Source of the DNA: CAYYFV01 sp964451705
GTDB taxonomy: Bacteria; Patescibacteriota; Gracilibacteria; UBA1369; GCA-2718715
Direction of reading: 5' to 3'
Length of the DNA: 44,832 bases
NCBI GenBank assembly: GCA_964451705.1
Contig: CAYVIV010000005.1
Location: 1 to 44,832 of the forward strand
The notes beneath the pieces were generated by a model. It was not told where the DNA came from, searched no databases, and worked only from the letters and a program-made list of their open reading frames with translations. The position numbers and the translations under genes were made by a program. This document shows, one piece after another, positions 15,993 through 24,029 of the stretch (position 1 is its first letter; each line of letters opens with the position of its first letter).

Positions 15993-17315
15993 TTATTTTT
16001 TTTGTAAGCCCCAAGTTGGGTCGTAGGTTTCAAGATTTTGCTTGCCAACTCGTTTAACTATTTCGGGAACAAGATCTTTTAGACTTACAGATACTTGTGT
16101 GCCTTTAGCCATTTCTCGAATAATTGCTCTAGACTCTCTAACCTCGGTTAAGCCCATAAGCACCATGTAGGGTACCTTAAAGTTTTCTGCCATAGCTATT
16201 TGCTCCTTCATAGAAGATTTACCAATCGCACCAACAGCCTTAATTCCCTTGTCATGCATTTGTGCAAGAGTAACTAGGCATTTTTTCTTAGCCTCTTTAC
16301 CAAGCTGAGCCACAAAAACATGCAGATCATCTTTGCTTGGAGCAGTAACCTTATTAATCTTCATCTGGGCAATTGTCCTCTCGACCCCAGCTATATAATT
16401 GACTGCCGGTGTTGGGGTTCCAGATAGTCTTTCTATTAAGTTATCATAGCGCCCGCCACCACCAACTGCTTTCTTACGGCCACGATTTTTCTCCCAAAAT
16501 TCAAACATGATGCCAGAATAGTAAGGCAGTTTTCTAAACATGCGGTGGTTTAATTTGTAGGGAACCCCTAACTCGTCTAAATACTCAAGTAGTTCTTGTA
16601 AATAATTTTGAGACTCTTTATCATAGTAATTTTCAATAGATGGAGCCATTTGGCACAAAATCTCTAAGTCTTCATCTTCTATCAAAAACAGTTGGATAGG
16701 GTCTTTATCAATATATCTTTCATATTCCTTGGGAATGGAACGTATTTTATCTTTAAAGAATGCTTTACAGTCTTGAATGAAATTATTTTTAATTTCATTG
16801 TTACCAAAACTATTGATATGTAGTTCTAAACGATCGCTAATGCCTAAGTCGTTGTGAATTGTGTGTGCTAAGTAAATTATCTGAGCGTCTAAAGCAGCAT
16901 CGGACTGGCCAATAACCTCCAGACCATACTGGTGGAAATGCCTAGTGTAACCAGGGGCCAAATTAGAGAAACGAGCTTGCTGTTCTATATAATATAAAGA
17001 AATGGGCTGAGGCAAATCACTGAGTTCCTTTTCAATATAGGCGCGAACGATTCCGATAGTATTTCCAGAGCGCAGAGTAAGATCCATTCCATCTGGGTCT
17101 CTAAGAGAGTACATGCTTTTTTCAATTCTATCTGCATCTTCTGCTAGAGCAAGTTTTAGGACATCAGTACGTTCTAGCATAGGAGTCGAGATTCTTCTAA
17201 AACCAGCCTGTCTACCTCTATGTCGAATGATTTTTTTTACATATGTAAAGTAATCATGATCTTTTGGGAGCATATCAGACATCCCAACTGGTGATTTTAT
17301 CTCTCGTGAATCCAT
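15993..17315 (-). CDS. hisS: Histidyl-tRNA synthetase, divergent
   Basis: A 440-residue class II synthetase charging tRNA-His. Motif 1 region is TPMLERTDVLKLALAED, motif 2 is ARFSNLAPGYTRHFHQYGLEVIG, and motif 3 is GGGGRYDNLIERLSG. The HisRS-type anticodon-binding domain covers about 335-430, which excludes the regulator HisZ. Several usual HisRS signatures are altered: the RPEGT histidine-binding motif reads RSGNT, and the RGLDYY motif reads RKLPYY. The ATP-binding and motif 2 arginines are kept. It is the only HisRS in the window, so I read it as functional but from a diverged lineage. Confidence 0.9.
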   Translation of the reverse strand: MDSREIKSPVGMSDMLPKDHDYFTYVKKIIRHRGRQAGFRRISTPMLERTDVLKLALAEDADRIEKSMYSLRDPDGMDLTLRSGNTIGIVRAYIEKELSDLPQPISLYYIEQQARFSNLAPGYTRHFHQYGLEVIGQSDAALDAQIIYLAHTIHNDLGISDRLELHINSFGNNEIKNNFIQDCKAFFKDKIRSIPKEYERYIDKDPIQLFLIEDEDLEILCQMAPSIENYYDKESQNYLQELLEYLDELGVPYKLNHRMFRKLPYYSGIMFEFWEKNRGRKKAVGGGGRYDNLIERLSGTPTPAVNYIAGVERTIAQMKINKVTAPSKDDLHVFVAQLGKEAKKKCLVTLAQMHDKGIKAVGAIGKSSMKEQIAMAENFKVPYMVLMGLTEVRESRAIIREMAKGTQVSVSLKDLVPEIVKRVGKQNLETYDPTWGLQKK

Positions 17316-17403
17316 ACTATTGACTTACAATTAAAAAATAATCTTAGTAAAAGTATAGACCTTTCCAGTTTTAATTGCAAACCTTTGGCACAAGCCTAAC
17401 TAG

Positions 17404-18408
17404 TTAGTAATTCCCAGGTGTCAAAGCCTGCCCAGCTTGAATATATTCTGGTTTACTCACAAAATAAGCAGCTGCAGCAATCATAGCCGCGTTATCTGTA
17501 CAGTAACTCAATTTTTTAGGGTGTTTAAAAGTCATATTAGCAGGTAACATCTTAGAAATCTGAGCCCGCAGGTCTTTATTCGCCGAAACCCCACCCACCA
17601 AGTGCACATGCGTGGCATTAAATTCTTTAGCGGCATTTACTAATTTGGAACCCAGGTTATAATTAATGGTTTGCTGAAAGCTTGCTGCCACATCTGGAGC
17701 AATTTGTGCCAAGTCCAAACCATCTTGATTACAGAGTTTTTCAATCAAGTATTTTACATTAGTTTTTAAGCCAGAAAAACTAAAGTTAAAAGCTTGTTTA
17801 GCTAGGGGGTTCGGCAACTTGTATTTATTGGCATCACCAGACTCAGCAGTTCGCGATATTTCTGGGCCACCTGGATATTTAAGTCCGAGCATTTTAGCAA
17901 CTTTATCATAGGCTTCACCAGCAGCATCATCCAAGCTTTGGCCTAGTAGCTCGATATTATCAAAACTATGTAGCAAATAAAGTTCATTGTGCCCCCCAGA
18001 GACACTCAAACAGACAACAGGAAATTCAAACTCAAAGTCAGCATCTAAGCGGCAACTTAAAACATGACCCAACTTATGATTTACGGGGATTAATGGTTTT
18101 TTATAAATCAGTGCCAAGCAACTAGCCATGGTGTTACTAGTCAAAATACAATTAACCAAGCCTGGATAAGTTGAACAGGCAATCGCATCAACATCTTCCA
18201 TGCTAACTCCAGCCTCTTGCAAAGCAGCATCAAACACAGGCTGCAGCTTAGCAACATGTTCTCTAGCAGCTACCTCGGGGACAACCCCTTGAGTTTTTTG
18301 GTGGGTTTGAATTTGGGAATAAATTGCATTGCTCAAAACCTGTGTACCATCTTTTACAACTGCACATGCTGTTTCATCGCAAGAGCTCTCAAAGGCAAGA
18401 ATAAGCAT
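17404..18408 (-). CDS. tsaD: tRNA N6-adenosine threonylcarbamoyltransferase TsaD
   Basis: Final enzyme of t6A synthesis, transferring threonylcarbamoyl to A37 of ANN-decoding tRNAs. At 334 residues it has normal length. ASKHA-fold motifs: FESSCDETACAVV at the N-terminus, metal ligands H111 and H115 in NHKLGHV, SVSGGHNELY, the phosphate-binding GGVSANKDLR, and YCTDNAAMIA. The partners TsaB, TsaC and TsaE are not in the window. It is divergent from the CCA-adding enzyme gene, with a good promoter and a leader of only a few bases. Confidence 0.96.
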   Translation of the reverse strand: MLILAFESSCDETACAVVKDGTQVLSNAIYSQIQTHQKTQGVVPEVAAREHVAKLQPVFDAALQEAGVSMEDVDAIACSTYPGLVNCILTSNTMASCLALIYKKPLIPVNHKLGHVLSCRLDADFEFEFPVVCLSVSGGHNELYLLHSFDNIELLGQSLDDAAGEAYDKVAKMLGLKYPGGPEISRTAESGDANKYKLPNPLAKQAFNFSFSGLKTNVKYLIEKLCNQDGLDLAQIAPDVAASFQQTINYNLGSKLVNAAKEFNATHVHLVGGVSANKDLRAQISKMLPANMTFKHPKKLSYCTDNAAMIAAAAYFVSKPEYIQAGQALTPGNY

Positions 18409-18421
18409 AGTTTTTTGCTAC

Positions 18422-18450
18422 ATTGTCTGGAAAACACAAATAAAAGTCAA
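18422..18450 (-). promoter_or_regulatory. Promoter of tsaD
   Basis: On the minus strand TTGACT (18445-18450) and GACAAT (18422-18427) are separated by exactly 17 nt. The leader to the ATG at 18408 would be only about 8 nt. Confidence 0.5.
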
Positions 18451-18459
18451 GTTTGTTGC

Positions 18460-18474
18460 CTCTAGAATCTAGAG
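18460..18474. promoter_or_regulatory. 15-bp perfect palindrome between tsaD and cca
   Basis: CTCTAGA-A-TCTAGAG, seven-base arms around one central base, in the 101-nt divergent intergenic region. It overlaps where the -35 of cca would be, taking TATAAA at 18490-18495 as its -10. It has no U tract, so it is a candidate operator rather than a terminator. No regulator is known. Confidence 0.3.
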
Positions 18475-18509
18475 CAGCTATCATGTTTGTATAAATCTTA
18501 ATTCTGCAA

Positions 18510-19823
18510 ATGAAACCTTCTTCGATTCAAATTATTAAAGACTTACATACAAAAGGTTACCAAGCCTTGTGGGCAGGTGGTTGCGTAAGAGATATGCTGC
18601 TTGGGGTTGAACCGAAAGATTTTGACATTGTCACCGATGCCACCCCAGAAGTTGTCGAGTCTTTATTCGACAAAACTATTCCAATTGGTAAACAATTTGG
18701 CATTATCAAAGTTATATATAATGAGTATGAGTTCGAAATTGCCACCTTTAGAAAGGAGTCCGACTACAAAGATGGTCGCAGACCTTCTGTAGTAGAGTTT
18801 ACAGACGCCTATGAAGACGCCCACAGACGTGACTTTACAATCAATGGCATGTTTTACAATCCAATTACAGACGAAGTTATAGACCATGTAAATGGACAAA
18901 GAGACTTAGATCTCAAAGTCCTAGAATTCATTGGCGATCCCAACCAAAGAATCCAAGAAGATCATTTACGGATTCTACGCGCAATACGTTTTAAAAACAC
19001 TTATGGACTAACTTACAACCCAAGTAGCTACCAAGCCCTCCTACAAAATGCAAATTTAGTCACCAAAATCACTCCCGAAAGAGTCCAGCTAGAGTTGAAT
19101 AAAATGCTCAGCCACAGTTCTCGAGTCGGTAGTATTAATAACATGGAAGACCTAGGCATCTTAAAGTACTTATTACCAGAAATCCAAAGCCTAAAGGGGG
19201 TTGGACAATCACCAACTACACATGCCGAGGGAGATGTTTATGCGCATACCTTAGAGTGCCTTAAACAAGTCGAAGACAACAGCAAACTCAGTGTCATCTG
19301 GGCTACGTTTTTGCATGATGTTGGCAAAAGTATTACTTATACCATCCAGCAAGATAAAATCACTTTTCCAGGCCATGCCTCTGCATCTGCAGATTTGGCA
19401 GAGCAAATTTTGACCCGACTGCGCTTTCCAAAAAAATTCATTCAACACGTAGAATGGTTGTGCGCCCAACATATGAGTTTATACCAAATATTTGACATGA
19501 CAGAGGCACGCCAAAAACATTGGTTCTTACACCCATGGTTTTTAGATCTTTTAGAAGTTCACAAATACGATACCATGGGCCAACAACCGCAAGATCTTAG
19601 CCGTTATCATGAACTTCACGATTTATATTCCAAAACTGTTTCCAAAATTAAAGTACTCCCAAAACCCTTTCTAGATGGTTCACAAATTACAAAACTCCTA
19701 AGTATCAAGCCTGGCCCACAGGTGGGCGTAATTAAGTCAGAACTCTACGATTTGCAACTAGAAGGTGCTCTCAAATCTAAAAAAGAAGCTCAAAGCTATT
19801 TACTTAAAAATTTTTCCAGCTAG
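18510..19823 (+). CDS. cca: CCA tRNA nucleotidyltransferase with HD domain
   Basis: Adds or repairs the 3'-CCA of tRNAs. The class II nucleotidyltransferase head has GGCVRDMLLG (residues about 19-28) and the catalytic DFD in KDFDIVTDA, followed by the RRDFTIN signature. The middle covers the nucleotide-selecting and neck regions (EDHLRILRAIRFKNTYGL). An HD phosphohydrolase domain follows (WATFLHDVGK, then FPGHASASADLAE), as in many bacterial CCA enzymes with phosphatase activity. Its 437 residues are normal for the HD form. The tRNA-Gly of this window already encodes CCA, so a repair role is likely for that tRNA. Confidence 0.93.
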   Translation: MKPSSIQIIKDLHTKGYQALWAGGCVRDMLLGVEPKDFDIVTDATPEVVESLFDKTIPIGKQFGIIKVIYNEYEFEIATFRKESDYKDGRRPSVVEFTDAYEDAHRRDFTINGMFYNPITDEVIDHVNGQRDLDLKVLEFIGDPNQRIQEDHLRILRAIRFKNTYGLTYNPSSYQALLQNANLVTKITPERVQLELNKMLSHSSRVGSINNMEDLGILKYLLPEIQSLKGVGQSPTTHAEGDVYAHTLECLKQVEDNSKLSVIWATFLHDVGKSITYTIQQDKITFPGHASASADLAEQILTRLRFPKKFIQHVEWLCAQHMSLYQIFDMTEARQKHWFLHPWFLDLLEVHKYDTMGQQPQDLSRYHELHDLYSKTVSKIKVLPKPFLDGSQITKLLSIKPGPQVGVIKSELYDLQLEGALKSKKEAQSYLLKNFSS

Positions 19824-19859
19824 AATGCAGGCACTATCTAGCAGATCAAATTCCATCTA

Positions 19860-21257
19860 ATGCAATTAAAAAAAGGCACCCAAGTCCAAGTAGAATTCAC
19901 GAGTTTAAATAGCTTTGCCCAAGGTTATGCCACTTTAGAGCTCGAGGGACAAACTTATAACTTGGTCTGCCCAGATGCATATCCTGGCGATAGAGCCATG
20001 GTAAGCATAACAAAAATTAAAAAAAACTTTCTCGAGTCGCAGCTACTGCAAATTCTTAAGCCTTCTGATTTACGAGTCGAAACTCGAAATAATTATTTCG
20101 GTATTTCTAATGCCACTCCACTCGAGGCTCTAGTTTATAGCGAGCAGTTAAAAATTAAAGAAAAAGAGGTCCAAAGAATTCTTAGTAATCTAGACTTACT
20201 AACTAGCTGTCAGTTAAACCCCATAGCTGGCATGCAGGACCCTTGGTATTACAGAAACAAAGTTGAGTATAGTTTTGGCTATACAGCAGAGTTTAAACCT
20301 GCACTGGGTTTTCATGTAAAAAATAGACGTTTCGATATTGTAGACGCCACCAGCTGCCATCTGTTTATGCCTCAAACATCTAAATGGCTAGAATATGCTA
20401 AGCAAATACTCTTGCAAGACTTTAGCCCCTATCAGTACAGCTGTAACAAAGGAGATTTGCGTAATTTAATTTTCAAAAAGACTCTAGATTCCTCTCAGCT
20501 CATGCTAATCCTAGAAATATCCCAAAATGTAGAGCCGAAACTACTTGTCTCTGCTCTAGACGAACTAGCTCAGAAAATTCAACAGGATTTTAAACTACCA
20601 CTTTGTGTATACCTAATTCAAACCACAGTGCAAAAAGGTCGTTGCACAACACAGGATTTATATCATTTATCTGGACCTTTAGCCCTCCAAGAAACTCTGA
20701 CTATTCAAGATCAAGAGTTTGAATTTGAAATTTTTCCAAATAGCTTTTTCCAACCGAATCCACAACAAGCCCAAAAGATTTTATCGCTGGTGCAAACTCA
20801 TGCCAAAAAGCTCGGTGCAAAGGTTATATACGATTTATTCTGTGGTACTGGCACCCTAGGCATTGTTGCAGCCGCATCGGGCGCTAAGCTCTTTGGCATA
20901 GACATAGTCCCAGCCTCAATTGAACTAGCTATCAAAAACGCTAAGCAAAATGGCCTCAAAGATTATGAATTTGTAGCAGACGATATCTACAAAAACCTAC
21001 AGCAGTATTCATGGCCAGAGCCAGACTTAATTTTACTAGATCCACCTCGCAAAGGCTTAGGAGAAAAAACTATCGATCTAATTGCAGACACTACCGCAGC
21101 AAATATAGTCTATGTTTCTTGCAATCTCAAAACCTTTGCCCAAGATGCCAAGTACTTGCAAGCTAAGGGCTACACACTCAAAGAATTAACACCAGTCGAT
21201 CAGTTTCCACATACAAAACATCTAGAGATTGTCAGCAGCTTTATCAAAAACTGCTAA
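19860..21257 (+). CDS. RNA (uracil-5-)methyltransferase, RlmD/TrmA-like, without the iron-sulfur cysteines
   Basis: A SAM-dependent m5U methyltransferase of 465 residues. An N-terminal TRAM-like beta barrel (about 1-55) is followed by the RNA-binding central domain and the Rossmann methyltransferase domain: IYDLFCGTGTLGIVAA (SAM site), FGIDIVPASIELA, LLDPPRKGL, and the nucleophile cysteine in VYVSCNLKTFA. The 4Fe-4S cysteine cluster of E. coli RlmD is not visible. The target (23S U747/U1939 or tRNA U54) cannot be read from sequence. It lies 36 nt after cca on the same strand and probably shares its mRNA. Confidence 0.9.
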   Translation: MQLKKGTQVQVEFTSLNSFAQGYATLELEGQTYNLVCPDAYPGDRAMVSITKIKKNFLESQLLQILKPSDLRVETRNNYFGISNATPLEALVYSEQLKIKEKEVQRILSNLDLLTSCQLNPIAGMQDPWYYRNKVEYSFGYTAEFKPALGFHVKNRRFDIVDATSCHLFMPQTSKWLEYAKQILLQDFSPYQYSCNKGDLRNLIFKKTLDSSQLMLILEISQNVEPKLLVSALDELAQKIQQDFKLPLCVYLIQTTVQKGRCTTQDLYHLSGPLALQETLTIQDQEFEFEIFPNSFFQPNPQQAQKILSLVQTHAKKLGAKVIYDLFCGTGTLGIVAAASGAKLFGIDIVPASIELAIKNAKQNGLKDYEFVADDIYKNLQQYSWPEPDLILLDPPRKGLGEKTIDLIADTTAANIVYVSCNLKTFAQDAKYLQAKGYTLKELTPVDQFPHTKHLEIVSSFIKNC

Positions 21258-21304
21258 ATACAACACAAGACAGCACGAGCTTCGATTGGGCTCAAAGATA
21301 GTCT

Positions 21305-22510
21305 TTAGTCCAAACAAAAGTGGCCATCTTTGTAAATGACTTTAGTCGAGCCATCTTGCAAGGTTGCTGTCGCAGTTCTATTAACTGTAGAGACAATATC
21401 TGTGTGAATTGCACTTTCATTGTACCCCATGGTTTGCCACTGCTCTTCGCTTATTTCCGCTGGGTTACCTTTGTAGCAGTTTCGATAGCTGCTTCCAATT
21501 GCCACATGTGTGTTACCATGCTCGCCACCAGTGTTTTCGTCGTACAAAGTATTAGCCATAAACTTACGAATTCGCGAAAAATCAGCATCTGTTAAACTAA
21601 ACTCTCCAAGTTGGTTCGCACCACTCACGCTAATCATTTGCTCCAAGGCCTCTTGGTTTTGCTCGGCGGTAGCTTTAGTAATTTTACCATCTTCAAAATG
21701 CAACTCGATACCCTTAATCAGTGAGCCATTTCTGTATAGTGGTTGGTTAAAACGCATCCAACCTTGGGTGCCACGGAAGTCTGGTGAAGTAAAACATTCA
21801 AAAGAGGGGATATTATGCCCACTGCCACCAACCCATTTACGGTTGGCACCAATCTTTACACGAAGATCACAATCTTGACCTTCTAGATGGATAGATTCTA
21901 TTTCCAGCTGATTTAATTTGTCGCAAACCTCATCAATTTTAGAAAAAATATTCTTGAATTCCTCAATTGGGTCATCATGGTCTAAAAAACAAGCGTTAAT
22001 AATTTCATCCCAGTACTCTTCTAAACTCAAGCCAGCCTGTTTTGCCATAGCCGGGGTTCCAAACATACACAAGGTCCAGTCTGCCAAGCCTTTGTTGAAT
22101 TTAGCAAAGCGAGCTTTTTTAATTGGGCCCAGGGCTTTTTGCCTTTGCATAATTTTCTTAGAGTCCACATTCTTAAGCTCCATGGGGTCATTGTTGGCAA
22201 TCACAGAGATCCATTGGTCTACCAGGTCTACCTTAGCGCTAATCAGTTTTTCTGGTATGAAATCAATCTGATCATCAGAGGCATGCTTATAAAAGTCTGC
22301 CCTAAGCCCGTCTGGTATCAAATCTAGCATTGGGTAGCCACCAGCTTTAAGAATCGCAACTTGAAAATGTTTCAGCATGATACTGGCACATTCAGGCACC
22401 TGCACCATAACTACATCGCCTTTTTGAATACCTTTTCTCGAACGCGAGGCAAAATTGACCATTAGGTTTGCATATTTCTCTAAAATCGCTGGGCTTAAAA
22501 ATTCATACAT
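21305..22510 (-). CDS. Aminopeptidase, peptidase family M29
   Basis: A 401-residue metalloaminopeptidase of the thermophilic-aminopeptidase family (AmpS/AmpT/PepS), normal length. The family blocks are clear: GHNIPSFECFTSPDF, a conserved glutamate-rich central region, NTLYDENTGGEHGNTHVAIGSSY with metal-ligand Glu and His, and AIHTDIV near the C-terminus with the last ligands. It is cytoplasmic and should release N-terminal residues from peptides, which would suit an organism living on imported peptides. It is divergent from the ABC ATPase gene with a palindrome in between. Confidence 0.93.
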   Translation of the reverse strand: MYEFLSPAILEKYANLMVNFASRSRKGIQKGDVVMVQVPECASIMLKHFQVAILKAGGYPMLDLIPDGLRADFYKHASDDQIDFIPEKLISAKVDLVDQWISVIANNDPMELKNVDSKKIMQRQKALGPIKKARFAKFNKGLADWTLCMFGTPAMAKQAGLSLEEYWDEIINACFLDHDDPIEEFKNIFSKIDEVCDKLNQLEIESIHLEGQDCDLRVKIGANRKWVGGSGHNIPSFECFTSPDFRGTQGWMRFNQPLYRNGSLIKGIELHFEDGKITKATAEQNQEALEQMISVSGANQLGEFSLTDADFSRIRKFMANTLYDENTGGEHGNTHVAIGSSYRNCYKGNPAEISEEQWQTMGYNESAIHTDIVSTVNRTATATLQDGSTKVIYKDGHFCLD

Positions 22511-22544
22511 AGAAGTTTTTTTTAGGATATTTTCTATGCTAATA

Positions 22545-22558
22545 TTAGATTAATCTAA
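22545..22558. promoter_or_regulatory. 14-bp perfect palindrome between the M29 peptidase and the ABC ATPase
   Basis: TTAGATTAATCTAA in the 60-nt divergent intergenic region, 12 nt before the GTG of the ATPase. A related hairpin (TAGATTT, 7-nt loop, AAATCTA) lies just after the ATPase gene at 23267-23287. It is a candidate operator. AT-rich palindromes of this length can also arise by chance. Confidence 0.25.
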
Positions 22559-22570
22559 AAAAATAAAAAA

Positions 22571-23251
22571 GTGATAAAGTTAGATACAGTTAATTTGCAT
22601 CTCAACCAAAAACATATCCTCAAAGATATCCAACTAGATATAGACCCAAGCGACTTTCTAAGTATTATTGGACCATCTGGAGCTGGTAAATCTACCTTGC
22701 TCAATATGCTTATAGGTGGTGTTAAGCCAAGCAGCGGCGATGTTTATGTTAACAATGTTAATATTAAGTATCTCAAACCAAACGCCATGCAGGTTTATCG
22801 GCGAAGAATTGGCATGGTCTGGCAGCATTTTCATTTATTGCCAGGACAAAGTGTCTATGAAAATATTGCCTTTGCCGCCCAAATTTTTGCTCATTCAAAA
22901 ATCAAACAAAAAAACATGGTCCTTAAAGCCCTTGAAAAAGTAAATTTAGGGTCTAAGGCTAATCACAAGATCCATATGTTATCTGGAGGCGAGCGCCAAA
23001 GGTGCGCGATTGCTAGGGCTATCGTAAACAACCCCTATCTTTTAATTGCAGACGAGCCCACAGGCAACCTAGACCCACAAAGCTCACATGACATCTTAGA
23101 ATTATTAAAGGATATTAATGCCCATGGCATGACTGTTGTCCTGGTCACTCACGACAAGCAGTTAGTGGATAGTTTGAATAGAAGAGTGGTCCTTATGGAA
23201 AGTGGCTGTATTACAAGAGATCTTGCTAATTCTAGTTATATCTGCGCCTAA
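22571..23251 (+). CDS. ABC transporter ATPase, FtsE/LolD-like, orphan
   Basis: A 226-residue ABC ATPase. Walker A is GPSGAGKST (about 35-43), the Q-loop region is MVWQHFHLLPGQSVYENIA, the signature is LSGGERQR, Walker B is LLIADEPTGNLD, and the H-loop is VTHDKQ. The sequence class (short, FHLLP, DEPTGNLD) is that of FtsE, LolD and MacB-type ATPases that work with FtsX/MacB-like permeases. No permease gene is adjacent, since dprA follows. Start GTG at 22571. The partner may be an FtsX encoded elsewhere. Confidence 0.88.
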   Translation: MIKLDTVNLHLNQKHILKDIQLDIDPSDFLSIIGPSGAGKSTLLNMLIGGVKPSSGDVYVNNVNIKYLKPNAMQVYRRRIGMVWQHFHLLPGQSVYENIAFAAQIFAHSKIKQKNMVLKALEKVNLGSKANHKIHMLSGGERQRCAIARAIVNNPYLLIADEPTGNLDPQSSHDILELLKDINAHGMTVVLVTHDKQLVDSLNRRVVLMESGCITRDLANSSYICA

Positions 23252-23308
23252 AATTTAAACAGATTTTAGATTTTTATGTAAATCTATAGTGTTTTTAACG
23301 CTATAAAT

Positions 23309-24013
23309 ATGCAAAAGATAGACAACAGCCATAAACTTTATCAAAGAGTCTTTCCCAAGGATTTTTTAGATAAGCAAAAACAATCCCCAGAACTATTTGT
23401 CCAGGGTTCAAGCAAGCACCTAAAAAAGTTTATCGCAAGTAAAAAACCACATCCAGTAGCAGCAATTATTGGCTCCAGAAAAATCACGTTGCATACCATG
23501 CTCATGCTAGAGTATTTTGTGGAGTTTTTCTGCATTCACAATTGTACAATTCTCTCTGGAGGCGCAACTGGGGTCGATAGCTATGCCCACAAGGCCTGCC
23601 TAAAATATAATGGTTTTACAGCATGTTTTTTGGCGCAACCCATTAGTGCCAAGCTCATAGATAGTAAACAGCTCTATGGGCAAATATCCAAACGGGGTAT
23701 CCTGATTTCTGCACAACAGCCTTTAAGTCCAACTTTCAAGTACAGCTTTTTAAAACGCAATCAGTTACTTGTGCATTTAGCAGATTTTTTGTTTGTGCCG
23801 CAGGCAGATATTAATTCTGGGACAATTCAAACGGCTATCTACGCTTTGCAAATCGGCAAGGCTGTTTTTGTATTGCCTGCCAGTCTCTACGACAGCCCTT
23901 ATGCAGGCAACTTAGAGCTTATAAAAGCTGGAGCCACAATGCTTAGTTGTCTCTCAGACTTATTTGATATTCTCAAAATAGACCCACTCAAACATCAGGG
24001 CTTTCTAGGTTAA
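23309..24013 (+). CDS. dprA: DprA-like DNA processing protein, short form
   Basis: DprA loads RecA onto incoming single-stranded DNA during transformation. This 234-residue protein is essentially just the Rossmann-like core: AIIGSRKITLHT, then the phosphate-binding SGGATGVDSYAHKACL, and NSGTIQTAIYALQIGKAVFVLPAS. It lacks the N-terminal SAM and C-terminal DML1/winged-helix domains of full DprA (about 360 residues). The gene lies next to pilB (convergent) and 3.6 kb from recA, which fits a competence role. TATAAA ends one base before this ATG, too close for that box to serve this start. Confidence 0.85.
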   Translation: MQKIDNSHKLYQRVFPKDFLDKQKQSPELFVQGSSKHLKKFIASKKPHPVAAIIGSRKITLHTMLMLEYFVEFFCIHNCTILSGGATGVDSYAHKACLKYNGFTACFLAQPISAKLIDSKQLYGQISKRGILISAQQPLSPTFKYSFLKRNQLLVHLADFLFVPQADINSGTIQTAIYALQIGKAVFVLPASLYDSPYAGNLELIKAGATMLSCLSDLFDILKIDPLKHQGFLG

Positions 24014-24029
24014 GAGAGTGGCCAGCTAT

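Noticed and set aside
15993..17315. HisZ (ATP phosphoribosyltransferase regulatory subunit) instead of HisRS
   Set aside because: The C-terminal anticodon-binding domain is present and no histidine biosynthesis gene is near.
22716..22943. Reading frames nested inside or antisense to recognised genes, such as this one inside the ABC ATPase gene
   Set aside because: They overlap strongly supported genes entirely, lack start signals, and have no family resemblance.
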